From the NCBI GenBank assembly GCA_022376925.1, contig JAIOJX010000006.1, positions 63,015,394-63,079,393 of the forward strand: a DNA stretch of 64,000 nucleotides, given 5' to 3'. Source of the DNA: Tragulus kanchil (taxonomy: Eukaryota > Chordata > Mammalia > Artiodactyla > Tragulidae). The notes below the pieces were generated by a model, which worked only from the letters and a program-made list of their open reading frames with translations, searched no databases and was not told the origin of the DNA. A program made the position numbers and the translations under genes. Shown one piece after another: positions 1 through 11,047 of the stretch. The number at the start of each line of letters is the position of its first letter. Position 1 is the stretch's first letter.

Positions 1-102
1 TCCCTTTGCACTCCCTGTAATCTGTGCTAAAAACCTTCAAGTCATATTTGACTCTCCTGATGCTCAAATATTCAATTAGTCACTAACTTCTGTAATTTGT
101 AT

Positions 103-400
103 TTTTTTTTTGAAAAAAAGAACTTTTAATTTTGTATTGGGGTATAGTCGACTAATAATGTTGTAGTAGTTTCAGGTGAACAGTGAAGGGACTCAGCCAT
201 ACATATACATGTATCCATTCTCTCCCAAACTCTACACCCATCCAGGTTACTACATGATGTTGAGCAGAATTCCATGTTGCATACAGTAGGTCCTTGTAGA
301 TTATGCATTTTAAATATACCAGTGTGTACATCCCAAGCTCCCTAACTATCCTTTTCCTTCATCCTTCTTCCCTGGAAACCATATGGATATCTGAACTTCC
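103..400 (-). mobile_element. L1 3' UTR fragment (copy A)
   Basis: Reverse-oriented artiodactyl L1 3' end. A T-rich start at 103-135 is followed by the characteristic 'gtagtttcaggtgaacag' and 'catacagtaggtccttgtag' blocks and a 'ctggaaaccatatgg'-type segment. There is no coding capacity. The family was recognised from consensus motifs, and the subfamily is not resolved. Confidence 0.75.
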
Positions 401-649
401 CCATCCATCCATACAGTCTTGTGTGTGTCTATTGTGTTCTAGATGTTGTATAAGATGCTGGGAATTCAGAGATGATTGAGATGTGGAGCTAGTTTTCACT
501 TTCACATTATAGCTCTAAATTTCATTACCTAAAATTAAGTCTCTACTTTTCAGGGTGGTGGCATTCAGGGTTTTCTACTATCAGGACTCCAAGGCCTTCA
601 CAGCCTCCACATCTGTCTACACTCATGCAGTATTCCTGTCTGACCATCC

Positions 650-1012
650 TGTGACCCTCCACATCTCTACCCTTTGTTCCTACACAGACTGTGCTTCCTC
701 AAGGCTTTACCTAGAGAAAACCCTACTCATCCTCTAAAGCTCAGCTCAAAGGCCTGCTCCCCTTTGAAGCTGTATCCACCATCAGCTCAAGAGTTAATCG
801 TTTTTCTCCTTGTTCTGACAGTGCTTGTACCTCAAGATTAGGATTAACTTCATTAGCCTGGGATAAACCATCACTATTTATCATTGTTGCTCCCTCTCTA
901 AGGCAATAACTTGATTCATGTAACTTTTATAAGCACTTCTAAGGCAATAACTTGATTCATGCACATTTTTATTCCTTCTACTACTTACATAGTTCAGTAA
1001 ATCTCTTGTTGG
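650..1012 (+). mobile_element. L2 3' end (copy A)
   Basis: Pyrimidine-rich L2-like text with 'ctcatcctctaaagctcagc' and an L2-type terminus near 990-1010 ('ttcagtaaatctcttg'). It contains a short internal direct repeat: 'taaggcaataacttgattca' occurs at about 900 and again at about 941. Confidence 0.55.
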
Positions 1013-1291
1013 CCATAGACTTCAGCAAAGGAAAAAATATGATTATATAATGTTCACATTGAATTATCTGATATAATTCAACTTAATTCCTAATTCTATT
1101 GCCCTTCTCTCTTGCTTACTTTCCTCTTGAACCCTTACCTCCTCCATTTTTGGTGTATAAATTTGTCCTCATCAAATAATTCTACTGAGAGAAATATTTG
1201 TTTGACTGCCACTGTTGCTTTGAAGGAGAGGTACCTCACATCATGCAAAAGGCCTGGATTCAAATCCTAACCTATTTGACTCTCCTGTGAA

Positions 1292-1585
1292 TTTGTATTT
1301 TTGAAAAGAACTTTTAATTTTGTATTGGGGTATAGTCCTAATAATGTTGTAGTAGTTTCAGGTGAACAGTGAAGGGACTCAGCCATACATATACATGTAT
1401 CCATTCTCTCCCAAACTCTACACCCATCCAGGTTACTACATGATGTTGAGCAGAATTCCATGTTGCATACAGTAGGTCCTTGTAGATTATGCATTTTAAA
1501 TATACCAGTGTGTACATCCCAAGCTCCCTAACTATCCTTTTCCTTCATCCTTCTTCCCTGGAAACCATATGGATATCTGAACTTC
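1292..1585 (-). mobile_element. L1 3' UTR fragment (copy B)
   Basis: Second appearance of the L1 3' end at 103-400. The T-rich head is shortened compared with copy A. Confidence 0.72.
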
Positions 1586-1836
1586 CCCATCCATCCATAC
1601 AGTCTTGTGTGTGTCTATTGTGTTCTAGATGTTGTATAAGATGCTGGGAATTCAGAGATGATTGAGATGTGGAGCTAGTTTTCACTTTCACATTATAGCT
1701 CTAAATTTCATTACCTAAAAATTAAGTCTCTACTTTTCAGGGTGGTGGCATTCAGGGTTTTCTACTATCAGGACTCCAAGGCCTTCACAGCCTCCACATC
1801 TGTCTACACTCATGCAGTATTCCTGTCTGACCATCC

Positions 1837-2199
1837 TGTGACCCTCCACATCTCTACCCTTTGTTCCTACACAGACTGTGCTTCCTCAAGGCTTTACCTA
1901 GAGAAAACCCTACTCATCCTCTAAAGCTCAGCTCAAAGGCCTGCTCCCCTTTGAAGCTGTATCCACCATCAGCTCAAGAGTTAATCGTTTTTCTCCTTGT
2001 TCTGACAGTGCTTGTACCTCAAGATTAGGATTAACTTCATTAGCCTGGGATAAACCATCACTATTTATCATTGTTGCTCCCTCTCTAAGGCAATAACTTG
2101 ATTCATGTAACTTTTATAAGCACTTCTAAGGCAATAACTTGATTCATGCACATTTTTATTCCTTCTACTACTTACATAGTTCAGTAAATCTCTTGTTGG
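1837..2199 (+). mobile_element. L2 3' end (copy B)
   Basis: Same L2 piece as at 650-1012, shifted by about 1187 bases, including the internal direct repeat. Confidence 0.55.
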
Positions 2200-2429
2200 C
2201 CATAGACTTCAGCAAAGGAAAAAATATGATTATATAATGTTCACATTGAATTATCTGATATAATTCAACTTAATTCCTAATTCTATTGCCCTTCTCTCTT
2301 GCTTACTTTCCTCTTGAACCCTTACCTCCTCCATTTTTGGTGTATAAATTTGTCCTCATCAAATAATTCTACTGAGAGAAATATTTGTTTGACTGCCACT
2401 GTTGCTTTGAAGGAGAGGTACCTCACATC

Positions 2430-2612
2430 ATGCAAAAGGCCTGGATTCAAATCCTAACCTGTCGTATGACCTTGAGACTAGTAAGCTGTCCTTTCTGTAA
2501 AAGGGTGGCTAATAAGGCTCACTTCATAAGATGGTTGCAAGAATTAACTGAAATATATGTGGAGCATCTGGAAGAGCATGTGAAATATAGTAAGTATGCA
2601 ATAAAGTTTGGC
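2430..2612 (+). mobile_element. MIR SINE
   Basis: Old mammalian MIR. The order of blocks fits the family: 'ttcaaatcctaacc', a 'tatgaccttgag' core, 'ctgtaaaa', 'gttgcaagaattaa', then a 'agtaagtatgcaataaa' tail. It overlaps an apparent 88-codon reading frame, which is a by-product of the repeat. Confidence 0.7.
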
Positions 2613-2722
2613 CCTAATACCATTTCCAAAATATGCTGTGATGACATTTAGATTTTATAAGAACAAAAGGAAAAATAATAAAATTTTGTAAGTTCCTTTG
2701 AGTATATCAAAACATTTCTTGG

Positions 2723-3030
2723 GGGACTTCCCTGGTAGCTCAGTGGTAAAGAGTTTGCCTGCCAATGCAGGAGACACAGGTTTGTTTCCTGATCTGGGAA
2801 GATCCCACATGCTGTGGAGCAGCTAAGCCTGTGAGCCACAACTATTGAGCCCATGTACTGCAACTACTGAAGCCCGTGTGCCCTAGAGCTTGAGATCCAC
2901 AACAAGAGAAGTCACTGCAGCAAGAAGCCTGCCCACCTCAACTAGAAAGTATCCCCTGCTGCCTGCAAGTAGAGAGGAGCCTGCAGCAGCAGTAGACACA
3001 GAATAGCCAAAAATAAATAAATTTTTAAAA
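2723..3030 (+). mobile_element. CHR-type tRNA-derived SINE with target-site duplication
   Basis: It begins 'ggacttccctggtagctcag' with A- and B-box remnants of the tRNA-like head ('agctcagtggtaaagag', 'caggtttgtttcctg') and ends in 'ccaaaaataaataaattttt'. It is bounded by the 9-base direct repeat 'atttcttgg' at 2714-2722 and 3031-3039, which supports retroposition. Confidence 0.85.
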
Positions 3031-3080
3031 ATTTCTTGGATTGTATCATTCATTTAGTGAATCATTTCTGAATTCATTTT

Positions 3081-5170
3081 CTCAGTGTTATACTTTAAAG
3101 ATTACTCAGAATCATGACTTAAAAGTTTGAAGTATTTGGCATTAACTTTCATAAACTTAGTAATAGAAAACTTATGTACTTTCCACTTACCCTCTATAGC
3201 TCCTCTTCCTTACCTGGTTTTCTCATACATTGTTATGCCTTGGTCATTTATCCTAGTGAGAAAGTCTTTACTTTCTTAGCTGAAATTTATGTTTATTACC
3301 TTTTGAACAACCTGTTCAAGACTGTTCAACCTGTTCAAGACTAAGAAGTCTTTTCTGACTGATCCTATCTGACTGTGAAGGCCTAAAGGGTAGAAGCCCT
3401 AAGGAGCTTACACCAGTTGTCACATTGTTCAGCATTTGTTCAGTATAATATTTATAAATATTTTAAATCAGTCTTGTTTGTGTTCTCTCTGCAATTAGAT
3501 ATCCAGTTTTCCAAATGTTGTGTTATTCACCTTTAAGGACTTTCACACCACTCTTTGAGGTAAGGAACACTTGATGAGATTCCAGTTAAAAGAAGAAGAT
3601 GCTGAAAAAACAAAAAAATGTTTCTTCATTTTGTTTTATTTTCAGTCTAAACTCCTTTAATTATTGCCTTTGTTTTCATTATTTCAGGGTTGGTACACAA
3701 AACTTTGAATGGTGAGACATAATATTTCTTCTCTTCTTAGAAGGCTCCTTGGGGAGGCTCAGAGTTGACTCAAAACATGAAGACTCAAAACAGTCAAGTA
3801 CCCACGGGGTAATGTGGGGCTCTCCACAGTGTTTGTAATGTCAGACTAAGGAAGCCATATGGAGCCTGGCACCGGCCCCTTCCCTTCCCAGGGGAAAGAT
3901 CTGGTGCTAAAACACAGAAACGTCTTCAAGGAAGCTCTGAAATTGCAGTGATGTTTATCACAGAAAACCCCTCTCCTGGATAGAGTGAACTGTTCTGTAC
4001 CAAAGAGTTGAAAAAGGACTCCTCTTGGCTGGGATTTTGCATTGCTCTTGCAGCTTAATTTTGCTCTGTTGCTTTGTACCAAGAGCTTTGCCCAACTTTA
4101 TGGAAGTGCATACTACTATTATTTGCTCAGTGTTATACTTTAAAGATTACTCAGAATCATGACTTAAAAGTTTGAAGTATTTGGCATTAACTTTCATAAA
4201 CTTAGTAATAGAAAACTTATGTACTTTCCACTTACCCTCTATAGCTCCTCTTCCTTACCTGGTTTTCTCATACATTGTTATGCCTTGGTCATTTATCCTA
4301 GTGAGAAAGTCTTTACTTTCTTAGCTGAAATTTATGTTTATTACCTTTTGAACAACCTGTTCAAGACTGTTCAACCTGTTCAAGACTAAGAAGTCTTTTC
4401 TGACTGATCCTATCTGACTGTGAAGGCCTAAAGGGTAGAAGCCCTAAGGAGCTTACACCAGTTGTCACATTGTTCAGCATTTGTTCAGTATAATATTTAT
4501 AAATATTTTAAATCAGTCTTGTTTGTGTTCTCTCTGCAATTAGATATCCAGTTTTCCAAATGTTGTGTTATTCACCTTTAAGGACTTTCACACCACTCTT
4601 TGAGGTAAGGAACACTTGATGAGATTCCAGTTAAAAGAAGAAGATGCTGAAAAAACAAAAAAATGTTTCTTCATTTTGTTTTATTTTCAGTCTAAACTCC
4701 TTTAATTATTGCCTTTGTTTTCATTATTTCAGGGTTGGTACACAAAACTTTGAATGGTGAGACATAATATTTCTTCTCTTCCTCGAAGGCCCCCTCCGGA
4801 GGCTCAGAGTTGACTCAAAACATGAAGACTCAAAACAGTCAAGTACCCACGGGGTAATGTGGGGCTCTCCACAGTGTTTGTAATGTCAGACTAAGGAAGC
4901 CATATGGAGCCTGGCACCGGCCCCTTCCCTTCCCAGGGGAAAGATCTGGTGCTAAAACACAGAAACGTCTTCAAGGAAGCTCTGAAATTGCAGTGATGTT
5001 TATCACAGAAAACCCCTCTCCTGGATAGAGTGAACTGTTCTGTACCAAAGAGTTGAAAAAGGACTCCTCTTGGCTGGGATTTTGCATTGCTCTTGCAGCT
5101 TAATTTTGCTCTGTTGCTCTGTACCAAGAGCCTTGGCCAACTTTAAGGAAGTGCATACTACTATTATTTG
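3081..5170. repeat. Tandem near-identical duplication 2 (3081-4125 / 4126-5170)
   Basis: Offset 1045. The last 50 bases of copy A carry errors that copy B lacks: 'agctttgcccaactttatgg' against 'agccttggccaactttaagg'. Copy B agrees with the third occurrence at 6225-6245. One internal cluster of six substitutions lies at about 3739-3760 against 4784-4805. No gene was recognised in this segment, which may include distal 3' UTR of the DDX19B-like pseudogene. Confidence 0.9.
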
Positions 5171-6819
5171 CTCTGACTCTTCCACATGAAGATTCCAAGT
5201 AAGGATGGTACAAAGGCCTTGGCAATTATTCATACCTTGGACAGATTGAATGGCTATAGTTCACCTAGTCCTATAGTTGCATCTGTTTATATCCTGAGCA
5301 CTATGAACACAGATATTCAGAATATATCATCAAAGTACAAGATTTCTGAACTCACTCCTCATCTCTGACAAAAAATTTGCCTTCTGGATCTGGAGACAAA
5401 AGTCAAAATGGATATGTGACTACTGCTGATCACTTCTGGTGCTGCCTAGAGGCTGGTCATTTTCACAATTTTCACTGAGTATCCAAACCTGACATCACCT
5501 TTAATTTTATTGGGGATACTTAGAAGTCAAGGGGATGTTAGGAATGTGAAAGAGATGCTACAAGTGCCAGTGGGACCAAGGTTTGTGGTCAAGCTAGTGT
5601 TCATCACACAGTTGTGTCCAATTCTTTGTGACTCCATGAACTGAAGCCCTTGTGTCAAACTAGGGCCACCACTAACTCTCCCTGATGACTTCTCCACAGA
5701 ACTTGCTCAAGCATAAGCAAGGGACCCATCAGTAACCAGCTGTGCACCCTACATAGATTGTACATGTTAAGAGGAGCTGGTCGTGGGCCTGCCACACAGA
5801 CTTCATGAACCAAAGATCTCAGATAAGCATTTTGTCCATGTTTAGCAAATCTCTTCTTGCAGTGGGCATCAAGACAGAGGTGACTGATAGCGCTCTGATG
5901 AGCTGTTTCAAACCAAATCCAAAGCAGCTGCTCACAGGTCTTCTCTGCTGCCTCATGCCGCACTCCAAACACAATGGCTGGCTTACATATCTGTCCTACT
6001 TAGGGCCTCTGTATGTTTCCTCTTCACCTCTATTCTGTCATTGCCATAGGGTCTGAACACTCCCAGGCAAAGAGCAGGCAAGGCTGATACAAATGATCCT
6101 GGGATAGTGGTTAGCCACAGCGTTTAGATTAGCATAATGATGGAGAAAATCTCTAAAACATCCTCTTGGCTGGGATTTTTGCATTGCTCTTGCAGCTTAA
6201 TTTTGCTCTGTTGCTCTGTACCAAGAGCCTTGGCCAACTTTAAGGAAGTGCATACTACTATTATTTGCTCTGACTCTTCCACATGAAGATTCCAAGTAAG
6301 GATGGTACAAAGGCCTTGGCAATTATTCATACCTTGGACAGATTGAATGGCTATAGTTCACCTAGTCCTATAGTTGCATCTGTTTATATCCTGAGCACTA
6401 TGAACACAGATATTCAGAATATATCATCAAAGTACAAGATTTCTGAACTCACTCCTCATCTCTGACAAAAAATTTGCCTTCTGGATCTGGAGACAAAAGT
6501 CAAAATGGATATGTGACTACTGCTGATCACTTCTGGTGCTGCCTAGAGGCTGGTCATTTTCACAATTTTCACTGAGTATCCAAACCTGACATCACCTTTA
6601 ATTTTATTGGGGATACTTAGAAGTCAAGGGGATGTTAGGAATGTGAAAGAGATGCTACAAGTGCCAGTGGGACCAAGGTTTGTGGTCAAGCTAGTGTTCA
6701 TCACACAGTTGTGTCCAATTCTTTGTGACTCCATGAACTGAAGCCCTTGTGTCAAACTAGGGCCACCACTAACTCTCCCTGATGACTTCTCCACAGAACT
6801 TGCTCAAGCATAAGCAAGG
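5065..6819 (-). other. Sequence downstream of the DDX19B retrocopy, unassigned
   Basis: After removal of the duplication, this is about 660 bases that continue the 3' flank of the pseudogene. It contains an AATAAA on the minus strand near 5505-5512 (copy at about 6602-6609), which could be an old polyadenylation signal, but no A-tract follows. No repeat family was recognised. Reading frames on both strands are short and repeat with the duplication. Confidence 0.35.
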
Positions 6820-7249
6820 GACCCATCAGTAACCAGCTGTGCACCCTACATAGATTGTACATGTTAAGAGGAGCTGGTCGTGGGCCTGCCACACAGACTT
6901 CATGAACCAAAGATCTCAGATAAGCATTTTGTCCATGTTTAGCAAATCTCTTCTTGCAGTGGGCATCAAGACAGAGGTGACTGATAGCGCTCTGATGAGC
7001 TGTTTCAAACCAAATCCAAAGCAGCTGCTCACAGGTCTTCTCTGCTGCCTCATGCCGCACTCCAAACACAATGGCTGGCTTACATATCTGTCCTACTTAG
7101 GGCCTCTGTATGTTTCCTCTTCACCTCTATTCTGTCATTGCCATAGGGTCTGAACACTCCCAGGCAAAGAGCAGGCAAGGCTGATACAAATGATCCTGGG
7201 ATAGTGGTTAGCCACAGCGTTTAGATTAGCATAATGATGGAGAAAATCC
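5065..7249. repeat. Tandem near-identical duplication 3 (5065-6152 / 6161-7249)
   Basis: Offset 1097. The join at 6153-6160 goes from 'gatggagaaaatc' straight into 'catcctcttggctggg'. After copy B the sequence continues as 'ctagcagaataggacag'. The end of copy B overlaps the next duplication, so 6820-7249 also appears elsewhere. Confidence 0.9.
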
Positions 7250-7506
7250 TAGCAGAATAGGACAGACATCCAGAGGGCAAATTTCTGTGTATTCACATCT
7301 TATCTTCAAAACTTCTGTTAACAATTTTTTCCCTACATTCCCTATTCATTTGCACAATTTTTGTCAAGTCCAAACAGAATTTAAAATAAGGTAAGCAGTT
7401 TCTCTGTATCCATTTTTGTGGTGACTGTTGAGGCCTGTGCAGTGAAAGCACTTGTGTCCTGTACAGGAAGAGAGCTGAGGAGAAGTTTCAGTGGTGGTGG
7501 AGCTTC

Positions 7507-7938
7507 TCAGTTGGCTATTTTCTAAATTTCCTCCACACATCCATGTCCATTCTGTCTTATTCTTACTAAATGAATTCTGTTTGGAATATTCATGCTGTGC
7601 CTGCTGTCAACCATGTTCACTGTCAGGTAAGAGAGGCTATGTTGCTCAGTCTACTGCAGGTAGATCTCATTGTCCAGGTTCCTGTCCTAGTAAAGGGAAA
7701 GGTCAAAATTGATGATGACAGACACCCGATTAACATCAATAATATGGGTATACATGCTGGTGGTCACCAGAACCTTCTCTTTGCCCAGTCAGAAGCATGC
7801 AATCATGGCAGCTTTCTCCTCCACCATCATTTCACCACTCATTTCACCTGGTGACAAGCTCTGCTGCCAGTCAACCAGGTGTTTTAGGGCTATGGCAGAA
7901 GATTATAGCTTAACCAATGGTGATGGCCCATAGAGATT
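7507..7938 (-). pseudogene. DDX19B: DDX19B pseudogene, C-terminal part, duplicate copy
   Basis: Second appearance of the C-terminal end of the retrocopy (GEMMVEEKAAMI to the IAN stop, TGA at 7507-7509). It stops abruptly at 7938 where the sequence degrades into the join. It is not a separate retroposition event, because its bases and lesions match 8649-9080. Confidence 0.85.
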
Positions 7939-7961
7939 CCAAGCCACATATGCACAAAATT

Positions 7962-8648
7962 GACCCATCAGTAACCAGCTGTGCACCCTACATAGATTGT
8001 ACATGTTAAGAGGAGCTGGTCGTGGGCCTGCCACACAGACTTCATGAACCAAAGATCTCAGATAAGCATTTTGTCCATGTTTAGCAAATCTCTTCTTGCA
8101 GTGGGCATCAAGACAGAGGTGACTGATAGCGCTCTGATGAGCTGTTTCAAACCAAATCCAAAGCAGCTGCTCACAGGTCTTCTCTGCTGCCTCATGCCGC
8201 ACTCCAAACACAATGGCTGGCTTACATATCTGTCCTACTTAGGGCCTCTGTATGTTTCCTCTTCACCTCTATTCTGTCATTGCCATAGGGTCTGAACACT
8301 CCCAGGCAAAGAGCAGGCAAGGCTGATACAAATGATCCTGGGATAGTGGTTAGCCACAGCGTTTAGATTAGCATAATGATGGAGAAAATCCTAGCAGAAT
8401 AGGACAGACATCCAGAGGGCAAATTTCTGTGTATTCACATCTTATCTTCAAAACTTCTGTTAACAATTTTTTCCCTACATTCCCTATTCATTTGCACAAT
8501 TTTTGTCAAGTCCAAACAGAATTTAAAATAAGGTAAGCAGTTTCTCTGTATCCATTTTTGTGGTGACTGTTGAGGCCTGTGCAGTGAAAGCACTTGTGTC
8601 CTGTACAGGAAGAGAGCTGAGGAGAAGTTTCAGTGGTGGTGGAGCTTC
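7962..8648 (-). pseudogene. DDX19B: Probable 3' UTR of the DDX19B retrocopy
   Basis: The sequence continues directly from the pseudogene stop codon with no SINE or poly(A) break. An open stretch on the minus strand (8211 down to about 7970, containing RHEAAEKTCEQLLWIWFE) has no family I recognise and is most simply 3' UTR read by chance. The end of the retrocopy, a minus-strand poly(A), was not located. It may run into 5065-6800. Confidence 0.5.
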
Positions 8649-9887
8649 TCAGTTGGCTATTTTCTAAATTTCCTCCACACATCCATGTCCATTCTGTCTT
8701 ATTCTTACTAAATGAATTCTGTTTGGAATATTCATGCTGTGCCTGCTGTCAACCATGTTCACTGTCAGGTAAGAGAGGCTATGTTGCTCAGTCTACTGCA
8801 GGTAGATCTCATTGTCCAGGTTCCTGTCCTAGTAAAGGGAAAGGTCAAAATTGATGATGACAGACACCCGATTAACATCAATAATATGGGTATACATGCT
8901 GGTGGTCACCAGAACCTTCTCTTTGCCCAGTCAGAAGCATGCAATCATGGCAGCTTTCTCCTCCACCATCATTTCACCACTCATTTCACCTGGTGACAAG
9001 CTCTGCTGCCAGTCAACCAGGTGTTTTAGGGCTATGGCAGAAGATTATAGCTTAACCAATGGTGATGGCCCATAGAGATTACACAAAGCCTGGAATATTT
9101 CCATTATTGCACAAAATTCAATAGTGCTTCATGGTGTCCAATATCTCCTCCTTGAGCTTCAGTTTGATATTTGATTCTGAGACCACTATCTGGGAAGATT
9201 TCTGCAGAGATTTCAAAGCTGTCAGGAAAAGCAGTATCTGGAAAAGCAGTTGCTGGGTAGCATCCTCTGGATGCAGATACTCTGATCTTGATGGTTGTGA
9301 GTAGCTATTTGTCATGTCAATTTCATCTATATCGAATCTTGATCTTGCAGTAAATGAACTGGAGCTTGAAGTACAAGTGCAGAACTGTCCCAGGGATAAT
9401 TTTCCCAATTTATTGACTTGAATAGCATAAGCTATCTTAAGTTCAGTATAAACATTTTCCATCTGCTCAATCACTTTTCCTATTTGAAGGTCCAGATCGT
9501 AAGTTTGGGAGAGGCACAGATAACGGGGTATCCATTTGTATGACTAACACAAAGACAGCTGTTTTAGCAGTACCAGACTGACTGGGCAATTAAGTTCTGC
9601 AGGGTCTCAACAAGCATCAAAGGCAATGTGTTCTCTTGTATTTTGGTTGGATGGATGAAGCCCATGGTATAGACTCCTCTTAGGACTTGACAGAGTAGAG
9701 GGCTGAGTTGGATCCTGTTGTAGGTCTTTCACCTGGTTTGTGCTATCAGTAGAGTTGCTTCTGATCACCTTGTTGAGTAAGAACTGGACATCTCTGTCCT
9801 GTTTCTCTTCTTCATCTGTCTTCTCTGCATTAGAATTTGTCTTATTTTCTGCTTGTTCGCTACTAGGGCCCATAAGGAGGTAGCTAT
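8649..9887 (-). pseudogene. DDX19B: Processed pseudogene of the DEAD-box RNA helicase DDX19B
   Basis: DDX19 is the RNA helicase that acts in mRNA export at the nuclear pore. This copy is intronless and disabled. Read on the minus strand from 9887, the start codon is ATA instead of ATG. An N-terminal stretch contains NAEKTDEEEKQDR and FLLNKVIRSN. About 12 codons corresponding to the segment before the MGF motif are missing. Helicase motifs survive in shifting frames: SQSGTAKT for the Walker A motif (9560-9574, Gly to Ala), CLSQTYDLDLQIGKVIEQM, DEID in place of DEAD (9316-9327), HQDQSICIQRMLPSNC (about 9246-9293), KLKEEILDTMKHY, GEMMVEEKAAMI, EKVLVTT and VSVIINFDLPF. The HRIGRTGR motif is destroyed. 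The last codons match the family end IAN, with a TGA at 8649-8651. Multiple frameshifts and stops rule out function. The KTNSNAEKTDEEE stretch favours the DDX19B paralogue over DDX19A. The whole copy lies inside one contig-like unit (7962-10620). Confidence 0.92.
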
Positions 9888-9904
9888 GGCCCAGGCTGTG
9901 GGTG

Positions 9905-9942
9905 GGATGCTGGTGCTGGTGCTGGTGCTGGTACTGGTAAAC
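9905..9942. repeat. GGTGCT short tandem repeat next to the pseudo-start
   Basis: The hexamer 'ggtgct' recurs about four times (one unit reads 'ggtact') just upstream of the pseudogene start codon on the minus strand. It may be part of the ancestral 5' UTR or a later expansion. A second copy lies at about 11065-11102. Confidence 0.7.
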
Positions 9943-10473
9943 TTGCCAGTTGGAACTGCCCAGTTGCCATACAGGAACAACAAAATTGTTTTTCAACAGA
10001 AATGGGAGGATATTATCATATAACTACATTTGAATGGGTGCTGAGGTTTTTTACCAAATATAGTTTGACTTATATATGTCACAGAAGTAGAGAATATGAA
10101 CTAAACTGAAGATAGGAAATGAAAACCAAATGAATTCTTGGAAAGTGGAACTCTTGTCTATGGTATTCATAATTTGCTCACTCATTCATTCAGAATGTTT
10201 TAAGAACATAGTGCCTTAGATTTTATAGAAACTTAAAATGAGTTAAGGAACTTAAACTTTAAGAAACTTAACTCAGAATGAGTTAAGGTATTGTAGTCAC
10301 CTGTAAGAGTGATGTTGGATAAGGGAAAGAACAACCAAGGATCCATCAGGTAGAATAAAATAAACACTGTAAAAAAGGTGTCATTTGATGAATAGTTGAG
10401 ATTAATAAAGCTGCCTCCAAACCCAAATCTACCACCTGCATTTGTGTCCATATTCTTTGACATACATCTATAT

Positions 10474-10607
10474 TTGTTGTTGTTGTTCAATCGCTTAGTA
10501 ATGTTTGACTCTTTGTGACCCCATGGATTGCAGCATGCCAGTCTTCCCTGTTCTTCACCTAATCGGTTCAAACTCATGTCCATCAAGTCAGTGATACCAT
10601 CTCATCC
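10474..10607 (-). mobile_element. BovB 3' terminal piece cut by the duplication-5 join
   Basis: The first 130 bases of the same BovB 3' end appear here and stop at the join. They match 11634-11776 apart from a 10-base deletion. This is the third appearance of one element. Confidence 0.8.
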
Positions 10608-10620
10608 ATGTTTTGCATCA

Positions 10621-11047
10621 ATCTGCTCAATCACTTTTCCTATTTGAAGGTCCAGATCGTAAGTTTGGGAGAGGCACAGATAACGGGGTATCCATTTGTA
10701 TGACTAACACAAAGACAGCTGTTTTAGCAGTACCAGACTGACTGGGCAATTAAGTTCTGCAGGGTCTCAACAAGCATCAAAGGCAATGTGTTCTCTTGTA
10801 TTTTGGTTGGATGGATGAAGCCCATGGTATAGACTCCTCTTAGGACTTGACAGAGTAGAGGGCTGAGTTGGATCCTGTTGTAGGTCTTTCACCTGGTTTG
10901 TGCTATCAGTAGAGTTGCTTCTGATCACCTTGTTGAGTAAGAACTGGACATCTCTGTCCTGTTTCTCTTCTTCATCTGTCTTCTCTGCATTAGAATTTGT
11001 CTTATTTTCTGCTTGTTCGCTACTAGGGCCCATAAGGAGGTAGCTAT
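10621..11047 (-). pseudogene. DDX19B: DDX19B pseudogene, N-terminal part, duplicate copy
   Basis: Second appearance of the N-terminal region (pseudo-start ATA at 11045-11047, NAEKTDEEE segment, Walker A remnant). It ends at 10621 in the middle of the helicase domain, at the join of duplication 5. It shares the lesions of 9461-9887. Confidence 0.85.

Larger units (their letters stand above)
45..2459. repeat. Tandem near-identical duplication 1 (45-1274 / 1275-2459)
   Basis: The two copies are offset by about 1187 bases. They carry the same L1 3' end, L2 piece and flanking sequence. The head of copy B is a shortened form of the head of copy A: about 45 bases between 'ttgactctcctg' and 'gaacttttaattttgtattg' are lost or compressed. 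The remainder differs by isolated indels. This looks like an unmerged contig overlap and not a biological tandem repeat. Confidence 0.9.
6820..9080. repeat. Tandem near-identical duplication 4 (6820-7938 / 7962-9080)
   Basis: Offset 1142. The linker 7939-7961 ('ccaagccacatatgcacaaa') is a compressed version of 9081-9115, which follows copy B and reads through 'cctggaatatttcc' to 'gcacaaaattc'. Both copies contain the C-terminal part and 3' UTR of the DDX19B-like pseudogene. Confidence 0.92.

Noticed and set aside
2385..2651. A small cysteine-containing protein of 88 codons
   Set aside because: The frame lies across a MIR SINE and its flank. Copy A of the same flank does not extend it.
5655..5972. 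A conserved ~100-residue minus-strand protein (also at 6752 and 7903)
   Set aside because: Its apparent conservation is copying by the duplications. The three versions have different ends dictated by joins, and it lies in the flank of a pseudogene.
8649..9887. A functional DDX19-like helicase gene
   Set aside because: Lost start codon, several frameshifts and stops, and a mutated nucleotide-binding motif and DEAD box.
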